Source of the DNA: Acinetobacter sp. ANC 4470
Lineage (GTDB): Bacteria > Pseudomonadota > Gammaproteobacteria > Pseudomonadales > Moraxellaceae
Assembly (NCBI RefSeq): GCF_002135335.1
Contig: NZ_NEGC01000002.1
Coordinates: forward strand, 62,001 to 126,000
Direction of reading: 5' to 3'
Length of the DNA stretch: 64,000 nucleotides
Under the pieces are notes generated by a model that was not told the origin of the DNA, did no database searches, and worked only from the letters and a program-made list of their open reading frames with translations. The translations under genes were made by a program, and so were the position numbers. This document shows positions 56,003 through 64,000 of the stretch, in pieces. The number at the start of each line of letters is the position of its first letter. Position 1 is the first letter of the stretch.

Positions 56003-56518
56003 TTAGAATGCAACTGCCACTTTATACGTTCCTTTATAGAGGCCCCAATGAGCCATGTTTGAAACTGGATTAGTGGTTTCTGCCTTAACAGTGAAGGTTC
56101 TTGTTAATGGACTATATGGTAAAACAGCACCAACATAAGGAACTACTCCTAATAAGGTATTAACACCCACTGGAATATTTTGTGCTGGATTTATTTGATT
56201 GACTAAAGTGGCTGGTTTGGTAATGTTCAAGCTATATGGTGCATTTGCACTCACATCAAAGCTAGATTGCCCACTCCATTTACCACCAATAAGATTTTTT
56301 GCCATTACAATTTTTTCTTTATTGATATCTAAGTCACAATGTTTTTCAACAGTTAGTTCGATATCGATGTCTCCATCACACTTCGTTCCACACCCATGTT
56401 TACCAGGTTGATGATGCCCATCATCTCCCCTAGCTGCCTCCTCACCATCAGCTAAAACTACCGTAGAACACATACCTAACATTAATGTTGCCAAAGCAAC
56501 TTTTGTCATTTTATTCAT
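56003..56518 (-). CDS. Major pilin subunit with His/Cys/Asp-rich N-terminus
   Basis: 171 residues from the ATG at 56518, which fits GGAG at seven bases; an ATG four codons earlier is open. The signal peptide (VALATLMLGMCSTVVLA) is followed by about 30 polar residues rich in Asp, Gly, His and two Cys (GHHQPGKHGCGTKCDGD), then a domain with IELTVEKHCDLDINKEK, SFDVSANAPYSLNITKP and a C-terminal strand GLYKGTYKVAVAF. First gene of the four-gene operon and so likely the major shaft subunit. The polar segment replaces the usual donor strand position and may bind metal. Assignment as subunit rests on operon position and fold pattern. Confidence 0.7.
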   Translation of the reverse strand: MNKMTKVALATLMLGMCSTVVLADGEEAARGDDGHHQPGKHGCGTKCDGDIDIELTVEKHCDLDINKEKIVMAKNLIGGKWSGQSSFDVSANAPYSLNITKPATLVNQINPAQNIPVGVNTLLGVVPYVGAVLPYSPLTRTFTVKAETTNPVSNMAHWGLYKGTYKVAVAF

Positions 56519-57969
56519 GGTCTTCTCCATTTCTTTTTTTTAAAAAAGAATGTGCATTTGTAAGAGTTTTAACAATTACGTTTGTAACTCTTTTAGTAGC
56601 TTCCGTAACTGTTAAATCATCTTATTACCATTGATTAAAAAACACACAAAAGTGTTATTATTCACACTATCTTTATTTTCATTATACTTTTACTTACAAA
56701 CTCAAAAAGTGGCTCATTTTTATTATGTTTTATTTTAAATAAACATAATAAAATTTCAGTTCATTTCATATTAACTTTTTAAAAAAATAATCAGTTTACA
56801 AATAAATGAACTAAAAAAATAAATCTATAATTTTATTGATTTTTTAGGCGATTAAACACTTACACAAAAACATGTCAAAATTACACTTTTTACAAAAAAA
56901 CATTAATTTATTGGTCTTTTTTGATAAAAATGTGATTTTGTCTACATTTTTATAGTATTTTTCAACAAAATTTAACCCTCTTAATTTCAGCTAACTGGGT
57001 TAAAAACTTAAATCAATAAACACGTAACCGCATATAAAATAACTAATAATTTACTTTATGACCTAACATTACTTCCATTTATTCTTAAAAATACAGACAA
57101 TTCTTATTTTCATCTGTATTTATTTAATCCGAAAATTTTCTCAATGGTAACTTATCCTACTTATCCTACTTATCTTCAATACAGCATGTAATGTTTTGAG
57201 AAAACAATCATCCATCATCGCAGTATTTCAAAACATCTCACGGGAATGTCTTGAAAATCATTTTTATATTTCAGTCCATTGTTTTTATAGAATAAATGTA
57301 TAGAATTTAGTATGGCGCATTTCATCATAACGAAAGCATTGATTAAAAAATTGATCATCTATTTAGTCATTCTTATTTTGAGCAATAAGCAACACCGAGC
57401 GAATCAAGGATCTCGTTAATCGCCAATTAAAGCCTCGCCTCGCTTCATGAGCGAAATACGAGAACTCAAAAATCACTTTTTACAGCAACTAGATTATGGC
57501 TCTCATTACATGCCATAGAGTAACTTCAGGAAGCAGCCCAGCCAAGTTTTGATCTTGTCAAATCAACTGGTTATTTACACGAACTTATACGACCATACTC
57601 ATGGCACTGATTGTTAGGCATGGGGCTTTGGGCAAGATCATGCCCATGGAGATTTGGATACAGACAACTGCTTAATAGTTAAAATAATGTGCGCTCGCCA
57701 ATCTAGCAAGCAGTGAATGTTTGCCATTAATCGGAGCCACGAAGGTACACGCTCCATTTTATCTAATACCTTATACAACTTAAATAATACTCTTTTCTCT
57801 AATATCACTTTGTGAAAACTCACCACACTCTACAGAGTCGAGCATAATGAGTTAATAGTGATCTCAAAATACCTATAGCGGCTACTTAATCTTGAGCAAA
57901 GATCAATACACGGCATATTAATGTCTATAAAATTATGCCTTGACTACATTCTGACTAAAATAAAATTGG
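56519..57969. other. Gene-free, AT-rich region upstream of the pilus operon
   Basis: About 1.45 kb with no supported gene. 56531-57170 is extremely AT-rich and probably contains the pilus promoter. 57380-57850 is more balanced in base composition and contains several short frames broken by stops, with no family I can name, so it may be decayed coding DNA. Two close TATCCTACT repeats occur near 57148-57166. Confidence 0.5.
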
Positions 57970-58779
57970 CTATTCGATTCGATTTAACAAGCCATTTTCG
58001 ACTTGATATAATTGCCCATTTCCAAAATCAATTTGCTGCTTTTCCCCATGTAAACTAGGAAAGCCTACGATATTTTCAAGTTGAGGAGAGCGTTGAAACT
58101 GTTGTGTTTGAGGGTTATACATCCAATAAATATAACGTCTATCCTTGATCGATCGGCCTTGTGAAATATCTGACAACACAATGTCATAATAACCATCAAA
58201 ATTAACATCCATATAACCGATACTTTTTGGAAATGCCGTAAATCCTGCCAAGCTTTGTGCAACAGTGTTATTATTTTTATTCACGACATCTAGCTGTTTG
58301 AGTGCCGCACTATATGGTTCACTCAGATTGTCTAAACCATAAAATTTAAAAATAAAATTTGGTTTATTTGAAATTTTGTTTGCAGGCTCAAACGAAATGG
58401 ACTGCGCTAAACTATGATCAGATTTCAAAAGATGTGCATTAAGGTTGCCTGTATTTGAATCAAGTAGCCCTGTGAATTGATATTGTCCATTTTCAAGCTT
58501 ATCCGAGCCAACAGATTTTAAAGTCAGCTGATCTCCTTTTTGCAGCCCTTTTAAATTGATCTCCTGCTGATCAACAAGATTGTATAAAGTCGCATGTGGA
58601 TTCCAAATGCCTGCATATAAGCTCAGGAAATATTTACCCTCACTCGAGCGCAACATACGTTGCATAGAAACACGAACATTATTGAATGGTTTTAATTCCA
58701 TAGCATTTAAAGCTATTTCAGCATGACTTATATTGGAAAAAATCAGAGTAGCAATACAAAGCAGCAATTTAGTTTTCAT
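57970..58779 (-). CDS. Secreted protein with FG-GAP-like calcium-binding motif
   Basis: 269 residues with signal peptide LLLCIATLIFSNISHA. The C-terminal half has DVNFDGYYDIVLSDISQG, the D-x-N-x-D-G-x-x-D calcium-binding loop of FG-GAP/VCBS repeats, and FQRSPQLENIVGFPSLHG. This arrangement resembles XAC2610-like periplasmic proteins. The N-terminal half (NVRVSMQRMLRSSEGKYFLS) was not recognised. Function unknown. It lies downstream of, and on the same strand as, ilvC, but is separated by a terminator. Confidence 0.75.
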   Translation of the reverse strand: MKTKLLLCIATLIFSNISHAEIALNAMELKPFNNVRVSMQRMLRSSEGKYFLSLYAGIWNPHATLYNLVDQQEINLKGLQKGDQLTLKSVGSDKLENGQYQFTGLLDSNTGNLNAHLLKSDHSLAQSISFEPANKISNKPNFIFKFYGLDNLSEPYSAALKQLDVVNKNNNTVAQSLAGFTAFPKSIGYMDVNFDGYYDIVLSDISQGRSIKDRRYIYWMYNPQTQQFQRSPQLENIVGFPSLHGEKQQIDFGNGQLYQVENGLLNRIE

Positions 58780-58825
58780 GGTTCAACACACTCAACAATG
58801 CAGACTGTTATGAGTAATGTAGCAT

Positions 58826-58857
58826 AAAAAAACCGCTCAAATGAGCGGCTTTTTTTT
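58826..58857 (-). terminator. Terminator of the ilv operon
   Basis: CCGCTCA / TGAGCGG with A-run before and T-run after on both strands. It lies beyond the stray copy of the ilvC end. Confidence 0.9.
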
Positions 58858-58878
58858 AATCAATACACAGTGAAAAAC

Positions 58879-58926
58879 TTAGTTTTTCTCTTTGTCTACG
58901 ATTTTGTTTGCTTGAATCCAAGGTAT
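58879..58926 (-). repeat. Stray second copy of the ilvC 3' end
   Basis: 44 of 48 bases match the true ilvC end (58992-59039). It still encodes [15 protein letters not shown] and a stop; the differences are silent except Met to Ile. The 65 bases between the copies are unrelated to ilvC. Confidence 0.9.
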
Positions 58927-58991
58927 GAACGAGGACAAAGCATTGCTTTGCCCGAGTGCAAGAACGAAGTTTCAGACAAACTCAAAGAAAA

Positions 58992-60086
<1,095 letters not shown>

Positions 60087-60130
60087 TCACCTGAAAGATG
60101 AGTAGAATGTGTGAATAAAATTAAAATCTG

Positions 60131-60622
60131 TTAGATCGTTAAAACTTTTTCGCCACGTGCGATGCCTGAAACACCTGAACGTACAACTTCAAGAATGGTA
60201 TTTTCTGCAAGTGCATCAATAAAACCATCGAGTTTTTCTGTTGTACCAGCAATTTGAATGGTATAGGTCGTTGGTGTGACATCTACAATTTGCGCACGGA
60301 AAATGTCAGCAGTACGTTTAATCTCTGCACGTGCTGCCCCAAGTGATTTTACTTTAATCAACATGAGTTCACGTTCAATGTGCGCGCCTTCAGACAAATC
60401 AACCACTTTCACCACTTCAACCAATTTATTCAATTGCTTGGTGATTTGCTCAATTTTATGGTCATCACCATACGTGGTCAGAGTCAAACGCGACATAGTT
60501 GGATCTTCGGTTGGTGCAACATTTAAAGTCTCAATGTTATAACCACGTTGAGAAAATAAACCCACTAAACGAGAAAGCGCACCAGCTTCGTTTTCAACGA
60601 GTACCGATATAATATGTCTCAT
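60131..60622 (-). CDS. ilvH: Acetolactate synthase small (regulatory) subunit
   Basis: 163 residues from the ATG at 60622, which overlaps the end of the large-subunit gene (ATGA). The N-terminal ACT domain ([30 protein letters not shown]) binds valine for feedback inhibition; the second domain ends in [16 protein letters not shown]. It stimulates the catalytic subunit. Named ilvH or ilvN in different genomes. Confidence 0.95.
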   Translation of the reverse strand: MRHIISVLVENEAGALSRLVGLFSQRGYNIETLNVAPTEDPTMSRLTLTTYGDDHKIEQITKQLNKLVEVVKVVDLSEGAHIERELMLIKVKSLGAARAEIKRTADIFRAQIVDVTPTTYTIQIAGTTEKLDGFIDALAENTILEVVRSGVSGIARGEKVLTI

Positions 60623-62346
60623 GACGTACGCTCTCCTTTTCCTAACCACATATCCTGCATCGATTGACCCGCGATCAACATCGGGTAAACATGTTCAGTA
60701 CGATCAACCATGACATTAATGAACACGCATTTATCATTAATCGCCATCGCTTCAGCAAGCTTAGATTCAAGCTCATCCGCATGGTCAATTTGAATACCAA
60801 CGTGACCGTACGCTTCCATGAGTTTGGCAAAATCAGGCAGTGAATCAACATAAGAACTTGAGTGACGACCTTCGTAATTCATATCCTGCCACTGCTTAAC
60901 CATGCCCAAAGCTTGGTTATTCAAGCAAAGAATTTTCACATTTAAGCCATACTGCTTACATGTCGATAACTCTTGAATACACATCTGAATAGATGCTTCA
61001 CCCGTAATACACACCACTTGTTGGTCTGGGAAGGCAAGTTTTGCCGCCATTGCATAAGGCAAGCCCACACCCATTGTCCCTAAACCACCAGAGTTAATCC
61101 ACTGACGTGGACGTTTGTATTTATAGTAGTTTGCACCGAACATTTGATGCTGACCAACGTCTGAAGTAATGATCGCTTCACCGTTCGTCATTTTATACAT
61201 CGCTTCAACCACTTGTTGAGGCTTCATTACACCATTCGTACCCGCTTCATAACGTAAGCCATGTACTTTGCGCCATTCATTGATTTGCGACCACCAAGCC
61301 GCAATCGCTTCAGGATTTGGTTTAGAAACATTCATTTGCTTCAATTGAACCAACATCTCTTGAAGTACAGGTTCTACTGCACCCACAATTGGGATATGTG
61401 CCATGATGGTTTTTGAAATCGTCGCTGGGTCAATATCAATATGAATCACTTTAGCATTTGGACAGAATTTTGCAGGATTATTGGTAACACGGTCATCAAA
61501 GCGCGCACCGATACACAAAATAACGTCTGCATTATGCATGACCATATTGGCTTCATACGTACCATGCATACCCAACATGCCAACGAACTGCTCATCATCA
61601 CCCGGGAAGCCACCTAAACCCATAAGGGTATTGGTTACTGGGTAATTTAAAAGATGTGCAAGTTCAGTCAATAATTCAGAGGCATTGCCTTGAACAACAC
61701 CACCACCGGTATAGATGATCGGACGTTCAGCACTAATCAACTCTTCAATGGCTTTACGAATTTGACCTGAATGACCACGATGCGGTGGTTGATAAGAACG
61801 CATCTTCACTTTTTCAGGATATTCGTAAGCAAATTTATCGACAGGATTGGTTACATCTTTAGGAATATCAACCACTACAGGACCTGGACGACCAGAAGAG
61901 GCAATATAAAATGCTTTTTTAATAATCGCAGGAATTTCACTCGCATGACGCACTTGAAAACTATGCTTCACAATCGGACGAGAAACGCCCACCATGTCTG
62001 TTTCTTGGAATGCATCTTCGCCAATTAGATGTGTTGCAACCTGACCAGACAAAATCACCATTGGGATTGAGTCCATATATGCCGTTGCAATTGGCGTTAC
62101 AGTATTGGTTGCGCCTGGGCCTGATGTGACGAGAACAACACCCGTTTTACCTGTTACACGTGAATAAGCATCTGCCATATGACCAGCAGCTTGCTCATGA
62201 CGCACAAGGTAATGATTGATTTTGTCTTGTTGAAAGAGCGCATCATAAATATGTAATACTGCGCCGCCTGGGTATCCAAAAACATGCTCAACGCCTTCGT
62301 CCGCCAATGCGCGAACAAGCATTTCACCACCAGATAAAAGTTCCAA
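60619..62346 (-). CDS. ilvI: Acetolactate synthase large (catalytic) subunit, UUG start
   Basis: 575 residues, a ThDP enzyme joining pyruvate units (or pyruvate with 2-oxobutanoate). Seen are [14 protein letters not shown], the activating Glu in [15 protein letters not shown], the FAD domain and the ThDP motif, here TGEASIQM...LCLNNQALG. The usual GDGS start of that motif is GEAS, with Asp to Glu and Gly to Ala changes. The start is TTG at 62346 with AGGGTGA upstream; an ATG at codon 9 is the only nearby alternative. No ORF rich in branched-chain codons was seen upstream. Confidence 0.95.
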   Translation of the reverse strand: MELLSGGEMLVRALADEGVEHVFGYPGGAVLHIYDALFQQDKINHYLVRHEQAAGHMADAYSRVTGKTGVVLVTSGPGATNTVTPIATAYMDSIPMVILSGQVATHLIGEDAFQETDMVGVSRPIVKHSFQVRHASEIPAIIKKAFYIASSGRPGPVVVDIPKDVTNPVDKFAYEYPEKVKMRSYQPPHRGHSGQIRKAIEELISAERPIIYTGGGVVQGNASELLTELAHLLNYPVTNTLMGLGGFPGDDEQFVGMLGMHGTYEANMVMHNADVILCIGARFDDRVTNNPAKFCPNAKVIHIDIDPATISKTIMAHIPIVGAVEPVLQEMLVQLKQMNVSKPNPEAIAAWWSQINEWRKVHGLRYEAGTNGVMKPQQVVEAMYKMTNGEAIITSDVGQHQMFGANYYKYKRPRQWINSGGLGTMGVGLPYAMAAKLAFPDQQVVCITGEASIQMCIQELSTCKQYGLNVKILCLNNQALGMVKQWQDMNYEGRHSSSYVDSLPDFAKLMEAYGHVGIQIDHADELESKLAEAMAINDKCVFINVMVDRTEHVYPMLIAGQSMQDMWLGKGERTS

Positions 62347-63149
62347 CGTGATTCACCCTAATCTTTTTTCACTGTGTTATGAAAGACATAAACAGTGTTT
62401 CATTCATTGATTGTGAGCTCTGTTATAGCACACATATTTCATAGTTTTCGCAGCAATAGGAAAAAATTCTGATCTGTTTGCTGTTTGAGCAATATGAGAT
62501 CTAAAACGTGTTGGGATAAACACATTTCATTGTTTACTTTGTTCATTTTCTCGGCTAGAGAGAATGCCCATTGCATGACATGACATTTATTCGAAGGGTG
62601 ATCAAATAAACACATATAAAACTACAGCCAGCATTTTTGTGGTTTCGCCTATTAAAGTCAAGTTTAAAAATTGGCTTTTTTCTGTTTATTTACAAGCCGT
62701 TTATTTTTTAAGCTAAACACCCACTTTCAGATTTGATTTTTCCGTCTGCAATTTTATTTGAAAAACCAACAGTTCCTTCGAACTAAAAGCCCCATTAATA
62801 AAAAAATATTATAAATTAGATAAATAAATTTAATATTTTATTGATTTTGAGCTAGACACATATGGCGAAAAGTTAAACCACACCCTCTCTCACTCAATAT
62901 ATATAGTTGTAATTTTCATTGAAGAACATGAATAACCAGATCAAAAATTAATTAAAATTTAACGATTTATATTTTTAAAATGAGCATTTATCCAATAATT
63001 ATTTATGCTTAGTCCAGTCATCAATTACATTGGTCAGCTTATCTTTTTTTTCTGCAAATCAATAAAAACCATATAAAATGTAGAACATGTAGTTTGACTA
63101 AATTCCAGCCTTCACTCTAACCCATTATTACGATAAGGACTTCTTTCTC
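62347..63149. other. 803-base divergent intergenic region
   Basis: No supported gene. It is very AT-rich, with short frames only. It must contain the ilvI promoter on the minus strand. A small hairpin (CACTGT region 62372-62396) lies before ilvI. No leader peptide with Ile, Leu or Val codons was found. Confidence 0.5.
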
Positions 63150-63500
63150 ATGTCATCACCTTTTATCAAGTTTAGATTCATGGCGATATGCTTGAGCTTC
63201 AGCCTAAGTTCGACCACCAGCTTCGCGAAAGAATATTACAAATGGGTGGATGCAAAAGGTTCTACCCATTACACCGCAACCCCACCACCAAAATCTGCAC
63301 AGAAAAAAGGGAAAGTGGGTACATATGGTTGGAATCACGCATCAACTACAGTTGCACCAAGTAATCAAGCACATCCTTCGGCAAATGAGGCTGCTCAAGA
63401 AGGTAGCCCCGTTGTTTCAATTCCTCAAATTCCAGCAGGTACTATACCTAATACACTATCAGTTGGTGATGAAGTCGTTCATCCATCAAGTGCCCGCTGA
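63150..63500 (+). CDS. Secreted DUF4124-domain protein
   Basis: 116 residues with a signal peptide (FMAICLSFSLSSTTSFA). The mature part starts KEYYKWVDAKGSTHYTATPPP, the DUF4124 signature (YKWxDxxGxxHYTxxPP). The remainder is low-complexity, rich in Ala, Pro, Ser and Val. DUF4124 proteins are common periplasmic proteins of unknown function. AAGGA lies about 12 bases before the ATG. Single gene. Confidence 0.75.
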   Translation: MSSPFIKFRFMAICLSFSLSSTTSFAKEYYKWVDAKGSTHYTATPPPKSAQKKGKVGTYGWNHASTTVAPSNQAHPSANEAAQEGSPVVSIPQIPAGTIPNTLSVGDEVVHPSSAR

Positions 63501-63578
63501 AAGATAAAGATTTCTAATTTTATCTATGAATCTCATTTTTGCTGTTTAAAAACTTCAATATTTTATGCTTTATGTCAG

Positions 63579-63610
63579 GCGCAAAATTCACTTTTTAGTG
63601 CATTTTGCGC
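63579..63610. promoter_or_regulatory. Strong hairpin upstream of leuS
   Basis: GCGCAAAAT / ATTTTGCGC arms with further CAC/GTG pairs inside, 47 bases before the leuS start. There is no T-run after it, so it is not a plain terminator; it may end the DUF4124 transcript with help or act in the leuS leader. Confidence 0.45.
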
Positions 63611-63647
63611 TATGCTGTGCAACAAACTTTTTAACCATTGTTCTTAA

Positions 63648-64000
<353 letters not shown>

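Noticed and set aside
57638..57826. 62-codon minus-strand frame in the gap before the pilus operon
   Set aside because: No recognisable domain, no ribosome-binding site, and surrounded by interrupted frames; treated as part of decayed DNA.
62347..62480. Branched-chain attenuator before ilvI
   Set aside because: Short ORFs on the minus strand lack runs of Ile, Leu or Val codons and no terminator is seen.

Overview
The window looks like a chromosomal segment of an Acinetobacter species (Moraxellaceae). The coding sequence is AT-rich. The gene blocks are of gammaproteobacterial type: leuA, metX-metW, tatABC, lgt, thrS-infC, pcnB-folK-panB-panC, rlmN-pilF-rodZ-ispG-hisS-yfgM-bamB-der, and ilvI-ilvH-ilvC. 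The protein sequences read like Acinetobacter orthologues. Genus is an inference from recalled protein similarity; species was not assigned.

Layout. 1-8.3 kb is an iron-uptake block. It holds the 3' end of one TonB-dependent receptor, then two complete siderophore-receptor genes. Each complete receptor is followed by a PiuC/YbiX-like PKHD hydroxylase, and the second hydroxylase is translationally coupled to an FMN-dependent alpha-hydroxy-acid dehydrogenase. Fur-box-like sequences precede both complete receptors. 8.6-13.5 kb carries leuA, metX-metW, a Sel1-repeat protein and rdgB. 13.5-17.1 kb carries tatABC embedded in decayed DNA: a truncated permease, a solo MITE end that supplies the tatC stop codon, two related repeats around a small secreted protein, and a transposase relic. 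A Tat-dependent PhoX-like phosphatase follows. 19.4-22.4 kb has an NRDE protein, lgt, two tandem four-helix membrane proteins and rplT/rpmI. 22.9-27.1 kb is an accessory insert between rpmI-rplT and thrS-infC. It contains a dead MFS transporter, a double TonB-C domain protein, membrane proteins, a GST, and an hsp20 with a heat-shock promoter and a ROSE-like leader.

27.2-30 kb is infC (AUU start) and thrS. An acyl-CoA synthetase follows. A long minus-strand series then runs from mazG to darP: mazG, comEA-like, pcnB, folK, panB, panC, rapZ, npr, darP. A short-chain dehydrogenase, an Sfp-type PPTase and der follow. A 265-bp two-hairpin MITE separates der from bamB in the otherwise canonical rlmN-der cluster. 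ndk, iscX, a PAP2 phosphatase and a glycosyltransferase come next. 52.4-56.5 kb is a compact four-gene chaperone-usher pilus operon whose major subunit has a His/Cys/Asp-rich N-terminus. It is bordered by about 1.4 kb of AT-rich, gene-free DNA. The right end has a secreted FG-GAP-like protein, ilvC (with a stray second copy of its 3' end), ilvH, ilvI, a DUF4124 protein and the start of leuS.

Most of the window is housekeeping. The points of interest are the duplicated receptor-hydroxylase modules, the pilus locus, the hsp20 leader, and several repeat or recombination scars. No CRISPR array, rRNA, tRNA, prophage or intact insertion sequence was recognised.
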